Shown: one piece after another, positions 42,401-49,748 of the stretch
Position numbering within the stretch: position 1 is the first letter of the stretch
Layout: each line of letters starts with the position of its first letter
From: Paenibacillus sacheonensis
GTDB taxonomy: Bacteria > Bacillota > Bacilli > Paenibacillales > Paenibacillaceae
DNA length: 64,000 bases
Assembly: GCF_009909195.1 (NCBI RefSeq)
Contig: NZ_JAAAMU010000006.1
Coordinates: forward strand, 62,001 to 126,000
Direction: 5' to 3'
The notes under the pieces: generated by a model
Database searches by the model: none
Told to the model about the DNA's origin: nothing
What the model saw: only the letters and a program-made list of their open reading frames with translations
Position numbers and translations under genes: made by a program

Positions 42401-45238
42401 CGCGCCGTTGCCTTGGCCGGCATGGCTGTCTTTCCACCATTGCGGAACGTAGAAGCGGCTGAACGGTACCTGCACGAGAATCGGTTCCGAGCCGGATACG
42501 CGCAGATCGCTCTTCCACACTTCGCCGCCGGTATCCGGGCTTTCCGTCACTTGCAGCGTAAGCCCCATGTCCGAACCGTTCGGCTGCACCCACAGCTGGA
42601 TGCCGCTGTTGCCCGACCAATCGGCATTGTCGAGCGATTTCTCCAATCCTCCCCATCCTTCGCTCATCGTCGTTTCCAGCTTCAATCCGTAATTGCCCTC
42701 GCTCTTGACCGTGTTATCGAGGGTGAGCGTAATCGGCGAGCCGCTGTCATTGACGGCATACGCGCCCCGTACGCCCGCGTTCGAGCCGCTGTAACTCTCG
42801 AAGTCGTCGACGATCTGCGTCTTCGACTGCTCCGCCGGCGGGTCCAGCTTCTCGCTGCCCACGCCGATGACGACTTGGCCAACCTGCGGATTCCAGGTCT
42901 GATCGGCCCTGCTCGTCGGAAATTGGAACTTCAAGTATTTCGTGCCCGCAGGCAGTTTGTAACCGATGTATTCGGTGCGCGTCCACCAGCCGTCGCCGGC
43001 TTTGCTGTTCTTCGCGGCCGAGCCGTAAGGCGCGAAGTCGACGCCGTCCGGCGAGGTGAACATGAGGAAATCCTGCACCAGATAAGCGCTCGGCTCCTGC
43101 CGCGCGAAGGTCAGCAGCTTGAAATAGTTCATGTCGCCGCTCGTCTTGTACGTGAACGTCAGCCCTTCGTCCACGCTGCGGTTCAGCCGTTTGTTGTCGC
43201 CGCCGAAATACGCATCCGCATTGTCCGTGCTGAAGCCGAGGTTCGCGTCATGCGCGTTCATCTTGATGAAATTGTTCATGTCGTCGATCAGGACCCCGTT
43301 CGCCATCTCCGGACGCTGGATGGAATCGGGGAACGATAGCGCGCTGCCGTCCGTGTCGTATTCGAGGTTCACCCGGCCGAGCTCCGAGGCGCCGGCATCC
43401 GCGGGAAAAGCGATGCGGACGAACTTCGCGTCTGCCGGCAGCGTGCCGGAATACGTCACCGCTCGCCATGCCCCTTCGTTAACGCTTGCATTCACGTCGA
43501 GCGCGGTGAAATTCTGACCGTCCGTCGACGTCGCGAAAACGTAGGGTTCCGCCGTCTTACCGGGATCGAAGTACGCGGCTGCCGCAAGCGACCGCGCCGC
43601 GACGGTACCGCCGGCAGCCGGAACGGGCAGCGCGTAGACGACGTATTGCTCCTGCGACGTCTCCAGCATCTTCAACCGTGCGGGATCTCCGCCGAAACGG
43701 GTCGGATCCTTGTAATCGATTTCGAGATCCGTCGAGTAGTCGTACAGCTTCCCGAAATTGCGCAGTTCGTCGCGAATGACGTGCTTGGCCGTCACGGGAC
43801 CGACCGCCGACGAGAATTCCGACGAGCCTGAGGCGTTATTCGCCTTTAGCCTGTAATAGTAAGCCGTTCCCGTTACGGCGGACATATCGTGGAACAGCTG
43901 CGTCTCGCCTTCGACCGCATCGGACAGATTGTCGCCGACGACCGTCCACAGACCCTCGGCAGCCTCCGCCCGCTCCAGCGTATAGCCGCTTGCGCCAGCC
44001 GAGCCCAGCCAGGATATCGTGGAGACGGTTTCGATCGGCAGCAGCTGCGGCGTCGATGGCACCGGCAGCGGCGGCACCGTTTCGATTCCGCGGATGCTGT
44101 AGGCATGTTTGCTGAGGGATTTCAGCAGATTCGTCTCGTCGAAGCCGTCGCCGGAAGGAAAGCCCGGCCAGCGGTACGCGCCGTAGAAGACGCCGTCCTT
44201 CACGCTTTCCGTGTGCGGATAGAAACCGCCGTCGCGATTATGCATGCGCAGGCTCCAGATCATGGCGCCGCTTGCGCCGCTTTCCTCCAGGTTGTTGAGG
44301 AACTGGTCGATCTGGGCCGTCGGTTTGAAGCCGAACTCCCCGACGATGTATGCCTTCTTGCCATCGGCTTTGGCCATGTCCAGGTTGACCTGAGCGCCAT
44401 AATCGCTGTAATGGTCGGGGTAATAATGGTTGGAGACGATGTCGACGTTCGGATCGGTCAGCGATGCGTCGTCGATGCCGTACTTACCGTCGATAACGAG
44501 ATGATTGCCGTCGAGACCCTTGATGTACGCCGCGATATCGGCCGTCCACGCATGCGAAGCCGGCACGAGCTCGTTGCCCGTCTCCCAGCCGAGAATCGCC
44601 GGGTCATCCTTATACGCCACGCCGGTAATCGTGTTCACGCGATTCACCACGTGATCGATGACGGACTTGAAATCGGCGATCAGCTGCGGATCGCTCCAGA
44701 AGGCCGCTTCGTTCTTGCCGCGGAACGCCGCGTATTCCTTGATGCCGCCCTGCCATTGATACTGGTCCACCAGCGGCAGAATGATACGGACGCCGTACTG
44801 ATTGGCGAGCTGGAGCATCCGGTCCAGCGCTTTGAAAACGTCTTCATTAAACTGCAGCGGTCCGCCCGGCGCCGACGGTCCCATGACCGCGCGCTGCTCC
44901 GTCGTATCGTCTGCCTTGCGGACGGACAACACATACGGCCTCGTGACCGTGCCGCCCATTTGCACGAGCGCTTTGAACGCATCCTCCTGCTCCCACGCCG
45001 TCGGTATTCGCCAATGGATATCCTCGATCATGCTGAGCGTCGGCACGTTCGCCGAGACGAAACGGAAGACGCCGCTGCCGTCTTTCAACTGGTCGCCGTC
45101 ACGTGTGATGAAGGTCGAAAATGCCGATGCAGGGGGCGCTTCCGCTGCTTCCGCGCGCGGCGCCGCCGAAAAAACCGATAAAAAAGATGACACCACCAGC
45201 AGCAGAGTCATCACATGCGCAATATGTCGTTTAAACAA
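39500..45238 (-). CDS. SLH-anchored multidomain GH5 mannanase-like hydrolase
   Basis: 1912 aa from TTG 45238, eight bases after GGGAGG. Signal peptide 1-31. GH5 domain ~40-395: acid/base Glu223 in WETGNEL, nucleophile Glu301 in IVGEFGF. FN3 ~400-490, then a beta-sandwich region ~490-800 with two discoidin-like segments. Four ~170-residue CBM11/CIA30-like repeats begin near 809, 979, 1149 and 1316 (VDDFESYSG, IDDFESYVG, IDCFEFYQG, IDSFDYYGG). A TDPGTDPGTNPG linker sits near 1483, with a further domain after it. Three SLH domains (~1700-1912) bind the cell-wall polymer. It holds mannan at the surface next to the importer encoded upstream. Confidence 0.88.
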   Translation of the reverse strand: MFKRHIAHVMTLLLVVSSFLSVFSAAPRAEAAEAPPASAFSTFITRDGDQLKDGSGVFRFVSANVPTLSMIEDIHWRIPTAWEQEDAFKALVQMGGTVTRPYVLSVRKADDTTEQRAVMGPSAPGGPLQFNEDVFKALDRMLQLANQYGVRIILPLVDQYQWQGGIKEYAAFRGKNEAAFWSDPQLIADFKSVIDHVVNRVNTITGVAYKDDPAILGWETGNELVPASHAWTADIAAYIKGLDGNHLVIDGKYGIDDASLTDPNVDIVSNHYYPDHYSDYGAQVNLDMAKADGKKAYIVGEFGFKPTAQIDQFLNNLEESGASGAMIWSLRMHNRDGGFYPHTESVKDGVFYGAYRWPGFPSGDGFDETNLLKSLSKHAYSIRGIETVPPLPVPSTPQLLPIETVSTISWLGSAGASGYTLERAEAAEGLWTVVGDNLSDAVEGETQLFHDMSAVTGTAYYYRLKANNASGSSEFSSAVGPVTAKHVIRDELRNFGKLYDYSTDLEIDYKDPTRFGGDPARLKMLETSQEQYVVYALPVPAAGGTVAARSLAAAAYFDPGKTAEPYVFATSTDGQNFTALDVNASVNEGAWRAVTYSGTLPADAKFVRIAFPADAGASELGRVNLEYDTDGSALSFPDSIQRPEMANGVLIDDMNNFIKMNAHDANLGFSTDNADAYFGGDNKRLNRSVDEGLTFTYKTSGDMNYFKLLTFARQEPSAYLVQDFLMFTSPDGVDFAPYGSAAKNSKAGDGWWTRTEYIGYKLPAGTKYLKFQFPTSRADQTWNPQVGQVVIGVGSEKLDPPAEQSKTQIVDDFESYSGSNAGVRGAYAVNDSGSPITLTLDNTVKSEGNYGLKLETTMSEGWGGLEKSLDNADWSGNSGIQLWVQPNGSDMGLTLQVTESPDTGGEVWKSDLRVSGSEPILVQVPFSRFYVPQWWKDSHAGQGNGAIDAGKAASFGLYMDGAAGQPYTVNIDDIRLYRQPTIDDFESYVGDDAKLQAAYTPNADGDAVTLKLAPETKRGGDYGLDFGYDLTDAKGYAGISKNMGGIDWSNSGGIQLWVKPDGQNRGMTVQFKESSGEYWEAKVRLSGTEGRLIGIPFHAFARPGWNAPVNGVIDLNAIAEFSLYVEKGAGAAGKGSLYVDDIAVAKLGAIDCFEFYQGSDTLLAGAYVSKADGDSIVPTLDSSHASGGDYGMKLAYELTNRKGYAGVTKSLGGTNWTSLGNAIELWLQSDGSGGGVTLQLKEKDGDYWEAQLEPSGTDGKLYQLPFSGFARNPWSTGDGALTLASMTELSIFVNKGAGTTGSHLLYVDGIQLASVPTIDSFDYYGGGELLAQKAYTSNQWGGPVSLTPDADHKDAGKYGLKYEYELTEATNFAGMTKQLNGMTWTGYDGLSFWLTPDGSNRTLTVQFIEADGEAWEAYRVLSGRTPGTVRIPFSEFRNAPWNTKGNGSIDLGAMAEFSLYVNQGDGAIGRSALYVDSIQVVKDDGTDPGTDPGTNPGTNPGTGGSGGGSADPLLEGQQLSALQDLRAALKSGTLDLTLQEKKTELLVPAADLKSLTWDRLRLASSDGTVIELPAEVVSALLVTVDQQQLSNAFISLRISRLNQEAAQRNLPAGYQRNGSTFELELALVKDGKRYESGAFPAPVAVSFPFEVGKTEHPELLGVFVWNPLTEAWSYAGGKADAAGQTITASLPHFSTYAVLEYTGAFADLGSAHWAFAAVREAAAHQWLNGVGGNRFEPARAIGRAEFVSLLVRALGLSPETDGKGASAFKDIPAAAWYRDAAAAAFDHALITGRGAEAFAPNAPISRQEIAALLTRANRLLSGRAAESADASNPASSVDSSGSDVTATSADQAGSASFADESRIAAWALDDVRAAAAAGWMQGVGGGRFAPQQPTTRAEAAQAIVNFMHGTEH

Positions 45239-45301
45239 GGCACGAACCTCCCGAAGGTTATTGGCTAAGCACCAAGCAAGCCGGCCGGCGGACGGCCCGG
45301 T

Positions 45302-46138
45302 CTATTTGACCGAACCGCTCACGATGCCGGAGAAAATGTAACGCTGGAGGAACAAATAAATGATGACTGTCGGGATGAGTATGATGACGACCGCGGCGCT
45401 GATCAAATTCCACTGCGCGCTGTTGACGCCGGCGAATTTCATGAGCGACGTCGAGACGACGCCCAGCTTCTGTGCCGGCATGTACAGGTACGGAATGTAC
45501 ATGTCGTTGTAGATCGAGATCGTCTTGATGATCGTCACGGTAGCCGTCGCCGGAATAAGCAGCGGGAAGATGACCGACCGGAAGATCCGGAACAGGCTGG
45601 CGCCCTCCATCATCGCGCTCTCGTCCAGATCGAACGGGATGCCCCGGATGAATTGCAGGAAAATATAAATTTGCACGACGTCCGTGCCCAAGTAAAGCAG
45701 CACCGGCGCCAAATGCGTGTTGAACAAGCCTAGGTTCTTGATAATGGAGAACGTCGCGACCTGCGTCGTCACCGAAGGAATGAGCGTCGCCAGCACGTAG
45801 CCGGCCAAGATGGCGCGCTTCAGCTTGAAGTCGAACCGGCCCAGCGCGTAAGCGGCCGTCGTGCCGATCAGGATGTTGCCGATGAGGGACAGCGCGAGAA
45901 TGATGCCCGTATTGTAGAAGGCGCGTCCCATATGACCGATGTTCATGACCGTTCGGAAATTGTCCATGTTGAAGAAGCTGTTCGGCAGATCGAATACGCC
46001 CGAAACGTTGTACTCCTCCGTCCCTTTGAACGCGTTCAGCACGACGACGGCCGGCGGAAACAGCACGGCGAACACGGCCAGCGACAAGAGAAGGTAATGC
46101 ACGGCCTGCAGGGGACGGTTGCGTTTGAGCAGCTGCAT
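45302..46138 (-). CDS. Sugar ABC transporter permease (AraQ/MsmG family)
   Basis: 278 aa, six predicted membrane segments. First segment LLLSLAVFAVLFPPAVVVLNAF; EAA loop ESAMMEGASLFRIFRSVIFPLL; tail LFLQRYIFSGIVSGSVK typical of the MsmG group. AGGGG ribosome site. It follows its partner permease by three bases and precedes the SLH-mannanase gene by 63, so import and hydrolysis are co-transcribed. Confidence 0.92.
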   Translation of the reverse strand: MQLLKRNRPLQAVHYLLLSLAVFAVLFPPAVVVLNAFKGTEEYNVSGVFDLPNSFFNMDNFRTVMNIGHMGRAFYNTGIILALSLIGNILIGTTAAYALGRFDFKLKRAILAGYVLATLIPSVTTQVATFSIIKNLGLFNTHLAPVLLYLGTDVVQIYIFLQFIRGIPFDLDESAMMEGASLFRIFRSVIFPLLIPATATVTIIKTISIYNDMYIPYLYMPAQKLGVVSTSLMKFAGVNSAQWNLISAAVVIILIPTVIIYLFLQRYIFSGIVSGSVK

Positions 46139-46141
46139 GCG

Positions 46142-47032
46142 TTATCGCCCCTTTTCTTCCCGTAAAATAAGTTTGCGCTGCACGGTGATGACGATGATGA
46201 CGATCGCCAGCAGCACGACGCCCATCGCCGATGCCAAGCCGTAATTGCTGTAGTGGAACGCCGTATCCACCGTCTTCGTCACGAACGTTTCGCTTGCGCC
46301 CGCCGGGCCGCCTTTGGTCATGATAAACGGCAAATCGAACACCTCGAGCGCGCCCGTCACGGTCAGCAGCATGCTGAGCTCGATGATCTTGAGCAAGCTC
46401 GGCCACGTAATGAAGCGGAAGGACTGCCATCCGTTCGCGCCGTCGATGCGCGCGGCCTCGTACAGATCTTCGGGGATTGACTGGAGCGCCCCGATATAGA
46501 TAACCATGTTGAAGCCGAGGTATTTCCACATGGAGATGAGTGCGAGCGAAATGTTGACCATATGCTTATTGCCGAGCCAGCTCGTAATGAGATCCCCGAG
46601 CCCCAAATTCGTGAGCAGCGCGTTCAGCGAACCATGCTGCGCATCGTATACGTACGAGAACATGTAGGCGATCGCCACGCTGTTCATGATGTACGGCAGG
46701 AAGATCAGAACCCGGAATCCGTTCCGGCCGCGAAGCTTCCGGCTCAGAATGACGGCAAAGTAAAGCGCGACGACGTTCTGAAGAATCCCGCCGAAGAAAT
46801 AGTACAAGTTGTGCCCGAATACGCTGAAGATCTCGCTGTTGCGGAAAATCTCGCGGTAATTATCGAACCCGACCCAGCCTTTGTCCGAGCTGTAGCCGTC
46901 CCAGGAAGTCAAGCTTAGGTAAAGCAGGTTGGCGCCGGGATACAAGGAGAAGAGTATCAGCAGGGTGACTGGGAGCAGGAGAAACGCGAAGAGAATGATC
47001 GTCTTCTGCTTCTTGTATAGGGAGGAGTACAT
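46142..47032 (-). CDS. Sugar ABC transporter permease (AraP/MsmF family)
   Basis: 296 aa, six predicted membrane segments. First segment IILFAFLLLPVTLLILFSLY; EAA loop YEAARIDGANGWQSFRFITWPSL. AAGGAAGGG ribosome site. It pairs with the downstream MsmG-like permease. The ATPase is not encoded here and is presumably a shared MsmX/MsmK-type protein. Confidence 0.92.
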   Translation of the reverse strand: MYSSLYKKQKTIILFAFLLLPVTLLILFSLYPGANLLYLSLTSWDGYSSDKGWVGFDNYREIFRNSEIFSVFGHNLYYFFGGILQNVVALYFAVILSRKLRGRNGFRVLIFLPYIMNSVAIAYMFSYVYDAQHGSLNALLTNLGLGDLITSWLGNKHMVNISLALISMWKYLGFNMVIYIGALQSIPEDLYEAARIDGANGWQSFRFITWPSLLKIIELSMLLTVTGALEVFDLPFIMTKGGPAGASETFVTKTVDTAFHYSNYGLASAMGVVLLAIVIIVITVQRKLILREEKGR

Positions 47033-47080
47033 CGTTAGCCCTTCCTTAACCGTATTTGTTGCCGCGTTCTGGCGGCCGAT

Positions 47081-47123
47081 AGAAAAGGGGCATGACCGCG
47101 GATGTCATGTCATGCCCCTTCGG
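47081..47123 (-). terminator. Hairpin between binding-protein and permease genes
   Basis: Arms GGGGCATGAC/GTCATGCCCC. On the minus strand followed by TTTTCT. Likely a partial terminator giving more binding protein than permease. Confidence 0.7.
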
Positions 47124-47146
47124 CAGGCGGTGGCGGCGTTGGCGGC

Positions 47147-47281
47147 GTTGCCGCACTAGCCATGTTCGCGACGTTCGCCCACGTTAGTCACGTTGCCGCA
47201 CTAGCCATGTTCGCGATGTTCGCCCACATTAGTCACGTTGCCGCACTAGCCATGTTCGCGATGTTCGCCCACGTTAGTCAC
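47147..47281. repeat. Three 45-bp tandem repeats
   Basis: Units start at 47147, 47192 and 47237 and are nearly identical (GTTGCCGCACTAGCCATGTT...). The length is a multiple of three, so a plus-strand frame (47102-47314) encodes VAALAMFAMFAHVSH three times, but that frame has no ribosome site and lies inside the transporter operon on the other strand. Confidence 0.8.
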
Positions 47282-47334
47282 GTTAGGCTGCGAGCCGCCT
47301 TTACTCCGCCTTAGCGGCTATAACTGGGCGGCTG

Positions 47335-48693
47335 TTACTTGGCAACCGCCGCGCGCGCTTCTTTCCAACGCTTGTTGTAGTCGGCGAATACTTTGGCCAT
47401 GTCTTTGCCCATGATAACGTCTTGCGCCAAGCCGCTCGTGTCGAACTGCATTTTGTTGCCGATTTTCAGGTACTCGTCGCTCTCGGCTTGCATTTCCACG
47501 ACTTTCGGGTTGAAGGCCATGAATTCGGCCAGCTGAGGCAGCGCCGGCTTCTTGTCTTTCAGCACCGGGATGAAGCCGCCGAAATCGTCATAGCCGGATT
47601 CTTCGACGAGCCATTTCAGGAACGCTTTGGCCGTCTCCAGGTTGCCGCTTTTCTTGCTGACGGCATACGCGTAGTCGGGGCTCAGGAGCGCTTTGGCTTC
47701 GCCGCTGTTGTCGATCGGAAGCGGGAAGAAGCCGACGTCCTCGGATTTGGCGCCGTTATCGATGACTTGCGGCACGACCCAGTTGCCGAGCAGGTACATC
47801 GCCGTCGTACCGGAGGCTACGTCCTTCTTGGAGCCTTCCCAGTTCGTGGACATGAGGTCTTTCTCCGCATAGCCCTTGTCGACGATCGTCTTGATGATCG
47901 ACATCGCTTGACCGTAAGGTCCGTCCATCGTGAACGGCTCGTCTTGGCCGGCCATCGTGTTATGCAGCGCCGGGTCGTTCGCGAAGAGGAATGCTTCCTG
48001 ATCCCAGCCCATGAGCGGCCATTTGTCCTTGAAGTTCGTGGACATCGGGATGATGCCTGCCGCCTTCAGCTTCTCGCATGCCGCGTAGAATTCGTCGAGC
48101 GTCTTCGGAACTGCCGTGATGCCGGCTTTCTCGAACGCTTTCTTGTTGTACGTGATGCCCATCGCCGAGCTGCCTGAGACGATGCCGTACAATTTGCCGT
48201 CCTGGCTGCTGTAGTTGTCCTTGAAGTAAACTTTGTCGTTCAGGCCGAGATCGTCCAGCGGCGCGAAGAACTCGGGCAGTTTCTCTTTCGTGACCGTCTT
48301 CGGCACGAGGATGACGTCGGGGAACTCGTTTGACGCGAGGCGTACTTTCATCGACTCTTCATAGTCCTTGATTGCTTCGAACTCGACCGTCGCTTCCGGA
48401 TATTTCTCGTGGAAACGCTGCGCGTAGTTTTTCAGTTCCGTCTCGACGAGGTCCGTGCGGTTCGTCGCGAACGTAATCTTGCCTTTGATCGCGCTCTCCG
48501 GAGCCGCGGCTTCTTCGTTCTCCGCTTTGGCGCCGGCGTTATTCGTGCCTGCTGCTGCTTGGTTGTCTTCTGTCTTGGCCGCGCCCTCGGTGGCGTTGGC
48601 GCTGCCGTTGTCGTTGTTGCCGTTCGATCCGCAGCCTGCCAGCACAACGCCGCAAAGCACGGTCGAGAGCATAAGAGATGCCCATTTCTTCAT
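47335..48693 (-). CDS. Sugar-binding lipoprotein of the second ABC importer (MsmE family)
   Basis: 452 aa from ATG 48693 (GGGGGA upstream). Signal peptide with lipobox VVLAGCG, Cys19. Family-1 solute-binding fold: VELELKNYAQRFHEKYPEATVEFE, AMGITYNKKAFEKAGI, GTTAMYLLGNWVVPQV, YAVSKKSGNLETAKAFLKWL. First gene of the operon leading to two permeases and the SLH-mannanase, so manno-oligosaccharides are the likely ligand, by context only. An Asn/Ala-rich linker separates anchor and domain. Confidence 0.9.
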   Translation of the reverse strand: MKKWASLMLSTVLCGVVLAGCGSNGNNDNGSANATEGAAKTEDNQAAAGTNNAGAKAENEEAAAPESAIKGKITFATNRTDLVETELKNYAQRFHEKYPEATVEFEAIKDYEESMKVRLASNEFPDVILVPKTVTKEKLPEFFAPLDDLGLNDKVYFKDNYSSQDGKLYGIVSGSSAMGITYNKKAFEKAGITAVPKTLDEFYAACEKLKAAGIIPMSTNFKDKWPLMGWDQEAFLFANDPALHNTMAGQDEPFTMDGPYGQAMSIIKTIVDKGYAEKDLMSTNWEGSKKDVASGTTAMYLLGNWVVPQVIDNGAKSEDVGFFPLPIDNSGEAKALLSPDYAYAVSKKSGNLETAKAFLKWLVEESGYDDFGGFIPVLKDKKPALPQLAEFMAFNPKVVEMQAESDEYLKIGNKMQFDTSGLAQDVIMGKDMAKVFADYNKRWKEARAAVAK

Positions 48694-49083
48694 GATCTTT
48701 TCTTCCCCCTCATCGCGTATGGAGCACAAATGATATCGGTTACAAGTTCAATTATGGAGGGATTTGAGAACGCTTTCCACGTAGCGGATTTGGATTTATT
48801 GTCTTTGTTTTGGGTAAAGGCGAAAGCCTCGTTCGCCGAAGGATGTCGGGGAATGCGGTCTTTCGCCACATCGGGAGCATAAGCTTGGCGATTGGTTTGT
48901 GTTCGCGTCGCGAGACGGGGATGCAGCATTCGTCTACGTTGGGAGCATTGACCTGGAGAAAGCCGCGCTCGCCGACGGATGTCGGGGGAAGGCTTCATCC
49001 CGCTTTCTCGAATTGACCGGAAATTGAGCATTCCCCTACTTCGGGGCATGGTCGGGAAAGGCACCTATCATCCGCTCCCAAGG

Positions 49084-49270
49084 AATAAGTGTAAATCTGC
49101 ACTTATTTTCAACTAACAACGCAACAAAATCGAAATAAGTGCAAAAATGCACTTATTCGCCCAGTTTATGGCTAGAATCGCCCGGTATCGGCTAATTAGT
49201 TGCAGATTTGCACCTATTTCCAATTTCAGCACGGAATCCTCAAAAATAAGTGCAGATTTGCAACTATTTC
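49084..49270. repeat. Four copies of an AATAAGTGCA...TGCACTTATT palindrome
   Basis: Copies at 49084-49107 and 49134-49157 are near-perfect 24-base palindromes. Copies near 49197-49220 and 49244-49270 keep the GCAGATTTGCA centre but have decayed arms (CACCTATTT, CAACTATTT). Confidence 0.75.
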
Positions 49271-49413
49271 CCGGCAGCAGTCGGCGAATGATACTTTCGG
49301 GAGCAAATCACTAGAAGCAGTCGAGTTCCAGTTTGTAAGGACTGCAATTCGGGTGGTAGAGCACGGTGTACGGGTTCTGAGGTCTGTTCGTTAAGAGCTA
49401 GGCCTATTCGTTG

Positions 49414-49530
49414 GAGCACGTAGGTACAGGCTAGAGTTCGGCTACCGGTTACTGCTCGGTCTGTACTAGCTAGAGCACGTTGGTACAGGCTAGGGTTCGG
49501 TTACCGGTTAGTCCTCGTCTGTACTAGCTA
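49414..49530. repeat. Two ~59-bp tandem repeats
   Basis: Units 49414-49472 and 49473-49530 both run from GAGCACGT through GGTACAGGCTAG and TACCGGTTA to CTGTACTAGCTA. A decayed third copy follows (GAGTACGATGTTATAGGC). Confidence 0.7.
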
Positions 49531-49748
49531 GAGTACGATGTTATAGGCGAGTGCTCGATCTACTTGTTAGAGCAGATTGTTACTAGCTGGAGCTCAGTTG
49601 GTACGAGTTAGACTGCGCTCATACGGGTTAGAACTCGGTGGTCTGTATGGTTAAAGCGCGATTGGGTCGACTAGAATTCGACTGGAGCGCATTACAGTTC
49701 GGTCAGTATGGTTGCACGCAAAACTTAGCCGATAACCCCCCGCCCTGC

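Larger units (their letters stand above)
48694..49748. other. Gene-free 1.05-kb stretch with palindromes and tandem repeats
   Basis: Holds the promoter side of the sugar-binding protein gene, a possible weak cre site TGAGAACGCTTTCC (48765-48778, two mismatches), four AATAAGTGCA-type palindromes (49084-49270) and two ~59-base tandem units starting at 49414 and 49473. No ORF with a ribosome site seen. Confidence 0.5.

Noticed and set aside
47102-47314. 70-codon ORF of VAALAMFAMFAHVSH repeats as a real peptide gene
   Set aside because: No ribosome site or promoter, antisense to the transporter operon; the frame follows from the 45-bp repeat length.
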